From positions 1 to 30,389 of IMG/VR virus record IMGVR_UViG_3300008050_000190: a DNA stretch of 30,389 nt; one strand, given 5' to 3'. The notes below the pieces were generated by a model. That model saw nothing but the letters and a program-made list of their open reading frames with translations, was not told the origin of the DNA and did no database searches. This document shows, one piece after another, positions 17,295 through 24,435 of the stretch. Position numbers and translations under genes: made by a program. Every line of letters starts with the position of its first letter. Position 1 is the stretch's first letter. The DNA comes from a virus.

Positions 17295-17935
17295 AACTAA
17301 TAACAGAAATGACCGAATCGGTACAATTCATTACCGAAGATAAAGAAGGAAAGAAGAACTACCACATTGAGGGTGTGTTCATGCAATCCGGTGTAAAGAA
17401 TCGTAATGGTCGCATCTACCCCAGTAATACTTTAGCAAAAGAAGTAGATCGTTATTCAGATGTCTATGTTAAGAATCAACGAGCAATGGGCGAATTAGGA
17501 CATCCTGATGGACCAACGGTAAACCTTGAAAGAGTATCTCACATCATCACAGGTCTAGATCAGGATGGCGATAACATCAATGGTAAAGCAAAGATTTTAG
17601 ATACACCATACGGCAAAATCGTCAAGAACTTAATGGACGAGGGTGCAAAACTTGGGGTATCCTCCAGAGGAATGGGATCAATCAAACAACTAGACAACGG
17701 CATCAATGAAGTACAAGAAGACTTTATGCTAGCCGCAGTAGATATTGTCGCAGATCCATCTGCTCCAAATGCATTTGTTAATGGTATTATGGAAGGCAAA
17801 GAATGGGTTTGGGATAACGGCATTGTAAAGGAAGTTCATATTTCTGAATATCAAAAAGAAATTGAACGAACATCTCGTAGAAATTTAGAAAAAAAAACAA
17901 TATCATTGTTCAGTGATTTTATCTCAAAATTATAG
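17291..17935 (+). CDS. gp21: Prohead core protease gp21
   Basis: Serine-type maturation protease that cleaves scaffold and capsid proteins in the T4 prohead. The product is 214 residues (T4: 212). The conserved core is GELGHPDGP with H71, GVSSRGMGS with S124/S125, and DIVADPSAP with D151/D155, the last being the usual tail of the family motif; the His and Ser are the expected catalytic pair. The N-terminus (YHIEGVFMQSGVKNRNGRIY) is also typical. It overlaps the preceding gene (ATGA), and a GGAGGGG stretch lies about 11 bases upstream. Confidence 0.95.
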   Translation: MKLITEMTESVQFITEDKEGKKNYHIEGVFMQSGVKNRNGRIYPSNTLAKEVDRYSDVYVKNQRAMGELGHPDGPTVNLERVSHIITGLDQDGDNINGKAKILDTPYGKIVKNLMDEGAKLGVSSRGMGSIKQLDNGINEVQEDFMLAAVDIVADPSAPNAFVNGIMEGKEWVWDNGIVKEVHISEYQKEIERTSRRNLEKKTISLFSDFISKL

Positions 17936-17977
17936 ATTTTATATATATTAGCGTAGAACTAACAAGGAGTTATACCA

Positions 17978-19036
17978 ATGGCTAAGCCAGACCCAATTGA
18001 AACCGTTCGAAAAATCATTGCAGGGAAAGATACTAATATCGATCCTAATGATTATGGTCTTAAGACCTTCGCAGACGAAGACCCTATTGAAGAAGCCGAT
18101 AAGAAGATGGGCGTTGTTGACGCTAAAAGCGAAGAAGACCCCGATCTTTACCAAGACGCAGAAGGCGGCCATGCTAAGATTGATACCGATGAATTAGAAG
18201 GCGGTAAAGAAGCAAAGGTTCCAGCAAATGGTGCCAAGAAGAAGAAGAAGAGTTCTGCGGCGAATACCGCATCAATTGCCGGTAAGGCAAGGGGTGAGAT
18301 GGGCGATGCAACTGTCCCCGCTACTGAGCATCTTGAAGCCATCTTTGATGGCGAAGATCTCACGGAAGACTTCATGACTAAAGTTTCTACAATCTTTGAA
18401 GCAGCAATCAACGAACGAGTTTCGGCTAGAGAAGCAGAACTCCAAGAAGAGTATGAGTCAACATTAGCAGAACACCTTGAATCTGTTACTGTTCAATTGA
18501 CTGAGAAGATTGATGATTACCTTGGCTATGTTGTTGAAGAGTGGGTCACTGATAATAAACTAGCACTTGAAAATGGTTTACGTGCAGAGATTGCTGAGAA
18601 CTTTATCCAGGGTCTTAAGGGTCTATTCCAAGACAATTATGTTGATCTTCCAGAAGAAAAGGTTGACCTTTTCACAGAGGTCAATGAGAAGAACGAGCAA
18701 GTTGAGACTGCTCTTAATGAGCAAATCAACAACAATATTGAACTAAAGAAATCTATCCTTGAGTATCGCTGTAACGAGATTCTTGAGAACTCTTGCCGCG
18801 ATCTGGTTGATACCGACGCAGAAAAACTTCGAACACTAGCAGAAGGTATTGAATTCGAAACTGAAGATCAGTATCAAGATAAGGTTTCAGTCCTTAAGGA
18901 AAGTTATTTCACCGGTGAAGTCACTGAATCATTAGAGTTTGATGACACCGAAGAGGATCTTTCAGAAATTAAACAAGAACTTACAGAAGGTCGTATGGGC
19001 AATTATGTTGATGCACTTTCTCGTACATTAAAGTAG
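17978..19036 (+). CDS. gp22: Prohead scaffold protein gp22
   Basis: Major internal scaffold, assembled under the capsid shell and degraded by gp21 before packaging. The 352-residue product (T4: 269) is highly charged and predominantly helical. The family-like core runs from about residue 115 on (HLEAIFDGEDLTEDFMTKVS, INERVSAREAELQEEYE, YLGYVVEEWVTDNKLALENG). The extra N-terminal 110 residues are acidic with a lysine cluster (GAKKKKKSS), likely disordered. Codon use shifts toward C-ending codons here and more strongly in gene 23. AAGGAG precedes the ATG. Confidence 0.92.
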   Translation: MAKPDPIETVRKIIAGKDTNIDPNDYGLKTFADEDPIEEADKKMGVVDAKSEEDPDLYQDAEGGHAKIDTDELEGGKEAKVPANGAKKKKKSSAANTASIAGKARGEMGDATVPATEHLEAIFDGEDLTEDFMTKVSTIFEAAINERVSAREAELQEEYESTLAEHLESVTVQLTEKIDDYLGYVVEEWVTDNKLALENGLRAEIAENFIQGLKGLFQDNYVDLPEEKVDLFTEVNEKNEQVETALNEQINNNIELKKSILEYRCNEILENSCRDLVDTDAEKLRTLAEGIEFETEDQYQDKVSVLKESYFTGEVTESLEFDDTEEDLSEIKQELTEGRMGNYVDALSRTLK

Positions 19037-19066
19037 TAAAATCTAACAGTCATTAGGAGACACAAA

Positions 19067-20461
19067 ATGGATTTCGATAACGCCCCAAGATACGATCTTC
19101 TGGAGGAGAAGTGGGCACCCGTGCTTGAACACGATTCACTTCCCAGCATTGAAGACGATTATAAAAAGAAAGTAACTGCTGTTCTTCTTGAGAACCAAGA
19201 GAACGCAATGCAGTTGAACGAAGTACACAATAACGCTGCTGGTGCTTCAGGTCTGTCCGCATCAGATACAACCACAATGGCTGGTTATGATCCAGTGCTT
19301 ATGAGCCTGGTTCGTCGTGCTATGCCAAACTTAATTGCATATGACATTGCTGGTGTGCAGCCAATGAGCGCACCCACCGGTCTTATCTTTGCAATGCGTG
19401 CCAAGTACACCACTCAGAGTGGTACAGAAGCACTGTTCAATGAAGCCGATCCACGCTTCTCCGCTACTGGTGGTTCATTCAGTGCAGATGCCGGTCTTTC
19501 ATCTGACCCATTCCCAGGCACAACCAAAGATACCGACCAGACCGGGGCTGGTGGTGATGTGGCCACGACGCTAACCTCATTATACGGCGCAAACTTCGAC
19601 GGTATGGATAGAAATACCGCTGAAGACCTTGGTGCCAGTGGTCGCGCTTTCCGTGAGATGGCATTCAGCATCGAGCGAACGTCTGTAACTGCTAAGACTC
19701 GCGCCCTCAAGGCAGAGTACACAACCGAACTCGCTCAAGATCTCCGTGCTATCCACGGTCTTGATGCCGAGACTGAACTCGCTAACATCCTCACTGCTGA
19801 GATTCTTACTGAAATCAACCGTGACGTTATGCGTGCAATCTACTTCGGTGCTAAACTTGGTTGTCAGCAAACCGACCTCATGAATGATGGTCGTTATAAC
19901 CTGGCAGGCGACTCAGATGGTCGTTGGTCAGCAGAACGCTTCCGTGGTTTGATGTATCAAATCGAACGCGAAGCAAACGTCATTGCAAAGCAGACTCGTA
20001 GAGGCAAGGGTAACTTCCTCGTCTGCTCCTCAGACGTTGCATCAGCACTCGCAATGGGTGGATTCCTGAACATCTCACCTGCTCTTAATCAGAGTCTTAA
20101 CGTAGATGACACTGGCAGCACTTACGCTGGTCTTCTAAACGGTAAGATGAAAGTTTACATTGATCCTTATTCACAAGAAAATGTAAACTTCGCATGTGTT
20201 GGCTACAGAGGTAGCAACCCATACGATGCTGGTATGTTCTACTGCCCATACGTTCCACTCCAGATGGTGCGTGCAGTTGGTGAGAATACCTTCCAGCCCA
20301 AGATTGGTTTCAAGACTCGTTACGGTATGGTCAACAACCCATTCGTTTCAGCCGCCAATGTTGGTACGGATCGCTCTAATCCATCCAGTAGTGATGCTAA
20401 GAGAGCCAACCAATATTATCGCATCTTCTTGGTCGATAATATCCACGGTAACGGTTCCTGA
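19067..20461 (+). CDS. gp23: Major capsid protein gp23
   Basis: Shell protein of the head, 464 residues (T4: 521). Diagnostic stretches are PVLMSLVRRAMPNLIAYDIA, GVQPMSAPTGLIFAMRAKY, the TAKTRALKAEYTTELAQDLR helix, EILTEINRDVMRAI and the C-terminal VPLQMVRAVGENTFQPKIGF. The N-terminal region of roughly 60 residues should be removed by gp21; the exact site is not determined here. Its codon use is visibly richer in G/C and C-ending codons than the flanking genes, as expected for the most abundant phage protein. TAGGAG precedes the ATG, and a strong terminator follows. Confidence 0.97.
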   Translation: MDFDNAPRYDLLEEKWAPVLEHDSLPSIEDDYKKKVTAVLLENQENAMQLNEVHNNAAGASGLSASDTTTMAGYDPVLMSLVRRAMPNLIAYDIAGVQPMSAPTGLIFAMRAKYTTQSGTEALFNEADPRFSATGGSFSADAGLSSDPFPGTTKDTDQTGAGGDVATTLTSLYGANFDGMDRNTAEDLGASGRAFREMAFSIERTSVTAKTRALKAEYTTELAQDLRAIHGLDAETELANILTAEILTEINRDVMRAIYFGAKLGCQQTDLMNDGRYNLAGDSDGRWSAERFRGLMYQIEREANVIAKQTRRGKGNFLVCSSDVASALAMGGFLNISPALNQSLNVDDTGSTYAGLLNGKMKVYIDPYSQENVNFACVGYRGSNPYDAGMFYCPYVPLQMVRAVGENTFQPKIGFKTRYGMVNNPFVSAANVGTDRSNPSSSDAKRANQYYRIFLVDNIHGNGS

Positions 20462-20478
20462 TCTTAATCCTTGATCCT

Positions 20479-20516
20479 AAAAGGCACGGGAGTATAAAAC
20501 CTCCCGTGCCTTTTTT
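20479..20516 (+). terminator. Strong intrinsic terminator after gene 23
   Basis: Perfect 12-bp stem AAGGCACGGGAG (20481-20492) and CTCCCGTGCCTT (20501-20512), loop TATAAAAC, with flanking A and T runs that extend the stem and a T tract through 20516. It lies 17 bases after the capsid stop and ends the structural transcription unit. Confidence 0.93.
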
Positions 20517-20545
20517 GTGCCTACATATAATTAGAGGAGTACTGT

Positions 20546-21088
20546 ATGTCTGTAGAATTTCCTATAATTGGTGGAGGAACATCAGGTCAATTAGACCCGT
20601 CAACAAGACAACCTGATACTGATAATTATTTAAAAACTAATAATTATAAGTTTACAATTACCCGATGTCCCCTCATAGAATACTTCATACAAAGTATAAA
20701 TCTTCCTGGTATAAGTGTGGGAATGACAGAATTTCCTACAAGATATGCAACTCAGGTGAAACTCCCAAACAATTTAGCAGATCACGGCGAATTAAGTATC
20801 AGGATGATTGTGGACGAAAAGTTAAAAAACTTTATCGAGATGTATGAATGGATAAAGGAAACTGTACCGCTAAGAGAAATTGGAAACGATCCAAGTACAT
20901 ATTTCAGTACTGCAAATTTATTAGTATTAAATAGTGGATTTACACCTGTTGTTGATGTAGAATTCGTTAATGTGTATCCAACAAGATTGGGAGATATACC
21001 GTTCACATCAGCACAAACAATGACTGAACCTGCGGTGATAGATCTTAGTCTTTCTTATAGTGGTTATATAGTAAAGGATCTTACATGA
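20546..21088 (+). CDS. Third tail tube-fold (gp19-like) protein
   Basis: A 180-residue protein with the same framework as the two tube proteins upstream: YKFTITRCPLIEYFIQSINL, PGISVGMTEFPTRYATQVKL, LSIRMIVDEKLKNFIEMYEW, a TPVVDVEFVNVYPTRLGDIP strand region, and a final DLSLSYSGYIV. T4 tail tube, tube initiator and related tail proteins share this fold, so it may be a tube-end or baseplate-side minor tube protein. Some environmental T4-like phages place a tail completion gene between 23 and uvsY, and this may be its counterpart. It is separated from gene 23 by a terminator and overlaps uvsY by four bases. The ribosome site is AGAGGAG. Confidence 0.75.
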   Translation: MSVEFPIIGGGTSGQLDPSTRQPDTDNYLKTNNYKFTITRCPLIEYFIQSINLPGISVGMTEFPTRYATQVKLPNNLADHGELSIRMIVDEKLKNFIEMYEWIKETVPLREIGNDPSTYFSTANLLVLNSGFTPVVDVEFVNVYPTRLGDIPFTSAQTMTEPAVIDLSLSYSGYIVKDLT

Positions 21089-21522
21089 ATCTGAGTGAAA
21101 TTAAGATTATGGTTGTAAAAGATATTGAGTTTGATGAAACAGAATTAGATAAAGAATCCCTTAGAATACCCCAGTTACATAACAAATACCTAGTCTTTCT
21201 TACCGACGAAAAGATTATGTTGGAGAAGTACCAACAGGAATTGAGAGTATTGGTCAGGAAGAAATGGTTATATTACACCGGTAAGATGTCCGAAGAGGAA
21301 CTAATAGAAAACAATTGGGAACCGTTTAATTTAAATATACTCAAATCCGATGTCGATAAGTTTATAGAATCTGATACTGAAATACTTCGTTCGCGCGCCA
21401 TTGTTCGTATGCAAGAAGAAAAGATTAATTACCTAGACTCTGTGGTAAAGGCAATTAATGGTAGACAATGGAATATTCGAGCCGCGATAGATTGGATGAA
21501 GTTCACACATGGAATTCAATGA
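21085..21522 (+). CDS. uvsY: Recombination mediator UvsY
   Basis: Loads the UvsX recombinase onto gp32-coated single-stranded DNA in T4. The product is 145 residues (T4: 137). The central charged helices (LHNKYLVFLTDEKIMLEKYQ; VRKKWLYYTGKMSEEEL) and the C-terminal INGRQWNIRAAIDWMKFTHG are the recognisable UvsY pattern. It starts within the stop of the tube-like gene and its own stop overlaps the uvsW start, so the three are coupled. Finding uvsY and uvsW side by side matches T4-like gene order. Confidence 0.88.
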   Translation: MNLSEIKIMVVKDIEFDETELDKESLRIPQLHNKYLVFLTDEKIMLEKYQQELRVLVRKKWLYYTGKMSEEELIENNWEPFNLNILKSDVDKFIESDTEILRSRAIVRMQEEKINYLDSVVKAINGRQWNIRAAIDWMKFTHGIQ

Positions 21523-23012
21523 TGGATGTAGATATATCTGATCTAAATGATGTTTATATTAAAGTGGATTGTGAAAGATCTATAGCGAAAGAGATATCAG
21601 ATTTCTTTACTTTTACAGTCCCCAATTATCAGTTCACCCCAGCATATAAGAAAAGAAAATGGGATGGAAAGATAAGGTTATATAATATTCATACTCGGGT
21701 GATCTACAAGGGTTTATTGGATTATGTAATATCGTTCTGTAAAGACAGAAATTATACATTTAATATATCAGAAGTAACATCTCCCGGCTCACCACCCGGG
21801 CCCCCGGGTGGCATCGAAGAGTTTATAGATTCTTTAAATCTTTCTGTAAATAATAAGAAAATAGAACCCTATTCCCATCAAAAAGATGCAGTTTTACATT
21901 CAATAAAAAACGGCAGGGCACTTCTTCTCAGCCCGACCGGGTCGGGCAAGTCATTGATAATTTATATTTTATTAAGATACTATCTTTCTATTATTCCAAA
22001 AGATAAGAAACTACTTATTGTGGTTCCAACTACGAGTCTTGTGTCCCAACTCTTCAGTGATTTCAAAGATTACTCTTCCCTGAATGGGTGGGATGTAGAA
22101 GAAAACGTACACAAGATATTCTCAGGTCAAAGCAAAGAAACAAAAAAGCAAGTGGTCATTAGTACTTGGCAAAGTCTTTATAAAATAGACCCCAGATATT
22201 TCTGGGACTTTGAGGTTGCTTTTGGAGATGAGTGTCACCTGTTCAAAGCAAAATCCCTCACCGGCTTGATGGAAAAACTAACCAATGCAAAATATCGTTT
22301 CGGTACTACAGGTACTCTCGATGGTTCTAAGACACATAAACTAGTGGTTGAAGGTCTGTTTGGTAGGGTGTTTAAAACCACAACCACAAAGGAACTCATA
22401 GAGAAAGATTTACTCTCTCAACTCGAAATAGAATGTCTTGTAATGGGTTATAACCAGCAGGAAATAGAGACTATAAAGAGAGCCTCATATCAGGATGAGA
22501 TAGCATGGATAATTAAAAATACGAAGAGAAACGCTTTCATATGCGACCTGGGTGCGTCTCTGAAGGGAAATACTCTTCTCCTATTCAACTTCGTAGAGAA
22601 ACATGGTATACCATTATATGAGAGATTAAAGAGTAAAAAGGATGATGTGTATCTCATTCATGGTGGAACTGATATAGATCAGAGAGAAGAAATAAGACAC
22701 ATCGTAGACAATAATACAAACTCCATACTCGTTGCATCCTATGGAACATGTTCGACGGGAATCAACATAAAAAATATACACAACATCATTTTCACATCCC
22801 CCTCCAAGTCAGTAATACGGGTTCTTCAATCTATAGGAAGGGGACTAAGAAAATCGAACCAAAAGGACAAGGTGAGGGTATATGATATAGCAGATAATCT
22901 TTGCTATAAAAAATGGCGTAACCATACTATGAGACATTTGGACGAACGGGTTAAGATATATAATAATGAGAAGTTTCGATATAACGTAATATCAATTGGG
23001 GAAAAGCAATGA
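21519..23012 (+). CDS. uvsW: UvsW-like DNA/RNA helicase
   Basis: SF2 helicase that in T4 unwinds R-loops and branched DNA and helps switch origin-dependent to recombination-dependent replication. Start taken at ATG 21519, overlapping the uvsY stop (a second ATG follows at 21522); a longer in-frame start lies inside uvsY. The product is 497 residues. An N-terminal substrate domain (PAYKKRKWDGKIRLYN) is joined by a SPPGPPGG linker to the helicase core: Walker A SPTGSGKS (K144), DECH (D237-H240), motif III GTTGTLDG, and motif VI QSIGRGLRKS. All core motifs are intact. Two unusually GC-rich inverted repeats lie in the linker and Walker A codons. Confidence 0.93.
   Translation: MMDVDISDLNDVYIKVDCERSIAKEISDFFTFTVPNYQFTPAYKKRKWDGKIRLYNIHTRVIYKGLLDYVISFCKDRNYTFNISEVTSPGSPPGPPGGIEEFIDSLNLSVNNKKIEPYSHQKDAVLHSIKNGRALLLSPTGSGKSLIIYILLRYYLSIIPKDKKLLIVVPTTSLVSQLFSDFKDYSSLNGWDVEENVHKIFSGQSKETKKQVVISTWQSLYKIDPRYFWDFEVAFGDECHLFKAKSLTGLMEKLTNAKYRFGTTGTLDGSKTHKLVVEGLFGRVFKTTTTKELIEKDLLSQLEIECLVMGYNQQEIETIKRASYQDEIAWIIKNTKRNAFICDLGASLKGNTLLLFNFVEKHGIPLYERLKSKKDDVYLIHGGTDIDQREEIRHIVDNNTNSILVASYGTCSTGINIKNIHNIIFTSPSKSVIRVLQSIGRGLRKSNQKDKVRVYDIADNLCYKKWRNHTMRHLDERVKIYNNEKFRYNVISIGEKQ
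21792..21811 (+). repeat. GC-rich inverted repeat in the uvsW linker codons
   Basis: Nine-base arms CCACCCGGG and CCCGGGTGG separated by CC. It encodes the Pro/Gly linker between the N-terminal and helicase domains. The 20 bases are almost wholly G/C in an AT-rich gene. Confidence 0.8.
21931..21947 (+). repeat. GC-rich inverted repeat over uvsW Walker A codons
   Basis: Seven-base arms GCCCGAC and GTCGGGC around CGG, lying exactly on the PTGSG codons of the Walker A motif and about 120 bases after the other GC-rich inverted repeat. The codons (ccg acc ggg tcg ggc) contrast with the A/T-ending codons around them. Confidence 0.75.
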
Positions 23013-23695
23013 AGAAGAAAATTACTAGTAAGAACACAACAGTTTACAGATTGCTAAAGTTAACGACTGGTGAGGAAATAATAACAAGGATTGTTGGTCA
23101 ATCAAAGGACAAATATATCATTACAGATCCTATGGCATTTTATATTCAACCTATCTTTAACGGGATGAATGTGAATCAAATGACCGTACTTAAGAAGTGG
23201 TCAGAGCATTCAGCAGATAGGAAGATAAAAATACCGAAGAGTATGGTTCTGCTTATCACTAAGCCAACAAAGTCAGCGGTCGAATTATATGAATTAGAAA
23301 TTGATAGAGTATATAATAACCCAGTAGAGAAAAAGATAACCAATTTAAATGATCTATTGAACACGAATAAAACACCATTCGATTTTCCTAATAAGGAACA
23401 ATTTGATATGGATTCTACACCTCAAAGTATTTTTGAAGATGTAAAAAATATAGACAAAGATAAAGAGGATATAGATTTTATTATGATGTCGCTGGTGTTA
23501 CCACCATCGATCATAAAAGATCTTCTTGATGGTGGTTATTTGGATGACGAAGATCTTACAGACATGTTAGAGGAATATGAAAAGGAAATGAAAAAAGAAT
23601 TACCAGATTATACTGGCGAAGACAAAGATCATCCTGATTTCGGAAATAGGTTTACCGACTGGGATTTTAATACAGATGGCGAAGATTATAAGTAG
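23009..23695 (+). CDS. Sm-like (LSm) domain protein of unknown role
   Basis: 228 residues. The N-terminal 70 residues match the Sm-fold pattern: a first strand VYRLLKLTTGEEIITRIVGQ followed by KYIITDPMAFYIQP, with the LxTGEEI segment typical of Sm1 loops, and an ending ILxMxKW-like strand region (MVLLITKP). The remaining 130 residues are acidic and helical (DDLLDGGYLDDEDLTDMLEE at about 170) and probably disordered in part. Similar proteins occur near uvsW/gene 55 in environmental T4-like phages, to my recollection. RNA binding is possible but not shown. It overlaps the uvsW stop (ATGA) and is followed by a terminator. Confidence 0.6.
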   Translation: MKKKITSKNTTVYRLLKLTTGEEIITRIVGQSKDKYIITDPMAFYIQPIFNGMNVNQMTVLKKWSEHSADRKIKIPKSMVLLITKPTKSAVELYELEIDRVYNNPVEKKITNLNDLLNTNKTPFDFPNKEQFDMDSTPQSIFEDVKNIDKDKEDIDFIMMSLVLPPSIIKDLLDGGYLDDEDLTDMLEEYEKEMKKELPDYTGEDKDHPDFGNRFTDWDFNTDGEDYK

Positions 23696-23726
23696 TACTA
23701 ATAGTGTACTATGTGGCTTATATGAT

Positions 23727-23758
23727 CGTTGACACTCCCGAGTGTAACGGGGTTTTTT
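23727..23758 (+). terminator. Probable intrinsic terminator after the Sm-like gene
   Basis: Hairpin CGTT-(G bulge)-ACACT, tetraloop CCCG, AGTGT-AACG (23727-23749), followed by GGG and six T residues (23753-23758). The loop CCCG can also pair with the CGGG just downstream (23748-23751), so two folds compete. It separates uvsY-uvsW from the gene 55 unit. Confidence 0.7.
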
Positions 23759-23795
23759 GAGTTGTCAAGTTAAAAATATTAATTTTATTTAGGGC

Positions 23796-23823
23796 TTGCA
23801 TGTGAGAGGGTAAGGTATATAAT
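23796..23823 (+). promoter_or_regulatory. Sigma70-like promoter for gene 55
   Basis: Perfect -10 TATAAT (23818-23823), a poor -35 TTGCAT (23796-23801), 16-base spacer. The predicted transcription start, six or seven bases after the -10, coincides with the gene 55 ATG at 23830. It follows a terminator and lies in the largest gene-free gap of the window. Early or middle expression by host polymerase fits a sigma factor gene that must precede late transcription. Confidence 0.55.
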
Positions 23824-23829
23824 ATATTC

Positions 23830-24435
23830 ATGAACGAAAAGGACAAAAAAAAGAAAGAGTCCAAGCCTCATTACATTGACAACAAACAATTCTTTGCTGC
23901 AATGTGTGAATGGAAGGTTCTTGTTGTCGAGGCCGATGACTTGGGCGAGCCAAGACCACCGATAACTACTTATATTGGTGAGTGTTTTATGAAAATAGCA
24001 GAACACCTTTCTTTTAAAGCAAACTTTGCAAACTATCCTTACAAGGAAGAAATGATAGGCGATGCAATTGAGAATTGCATTATGTACGCGCATAATTTTG
24101 ACGCATCAAAATCTAAGAATCCCTTTTCCTATTTTACTCAAATAACTTATTACGCTTTCCTTCGACGAATAGAGAAAGAAAAAAAACAATCCTATATAAA
24201 ATTTAAGTTGCTTGAGAGTCAAGATGATGTCATAATACAGAAGTGGTATAGAGAAAACTATTTCGAGAAGAAAGACGATATGAATGTTAAAGATGCTATG
24301 CAAGATGCTTTTCAGGTAAACGATACAGACATTAAAAAATTCACGCCCAAAAATAAAAAGAAGACCAAGAAGAAATCTGGTAAACTAGATCAGTTCATGG
24401 ACAAGAAAGACACGGATGAAAATAGCACTGATTAA
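23830..24435 (+). CDS. gp55: Late-transcription sigma factor gp55
   Basis: Redirects host RNA polymerase to TATAAATA late promoters, three exact copies of which are in this window. The product is 201 residues (T4: 185). A sigma region 2-like stretch runs from residues 70 to about 118 (YKEEMIGDAIENCIMYAHNF; FSYFTQITYYAFLRRIEKEK). The N-terminus (KPHYIDNKQFFAAM) is also family-like, supporting the ATG at 23830 although no ribosome site precedes it. The C-terminus is Lys-rich with KLDQFM at 185-190, a candidate sliding-clamp contact. The last 20 bases overlap gene 47. It stands apart from its upstream neighbours by a terminator and its own promoter. Confidence 0.9.
   Translation: MNEKDKKKKESKPHYIDNKQFFAAMCEWKVLVVEADDLGEPRPPITTYIGECFMKIAEHLSFKANFANYPYKEEMIGDAIENCIMYAHNFDASKSKNPFSYFTQITYYAFLRRIEKEKKQSYIKFKLLESQDDVIIQKWYRENYFEKKDDMNVKDAMQDAFQVNDTDIKKFTPKNKKKTKKKSGKLDQFMDKKDTDENSTD

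Noticed and set aside
20546-21088. Direct assignment of this gene as tail completion protein gp3
   Set aside because: Position would fit, but the visible strands resemble the gp19 tube fold and no gp3-specific pattern could be confirmed by eye.
21468-21518. Upstream extension of uvsW
   Set aside because: It lies entirely in the uvsY coding region; the ATG at 21519 overlaps the uvsY stop as at other junctions here.
23785-24093. Antisense open frame across the gene 55 promoter
   Set aside because: Overlaps the gp55 coding region and its promoter; the hydrophobic stretch is the complement of the Lys-rich N-terminus.
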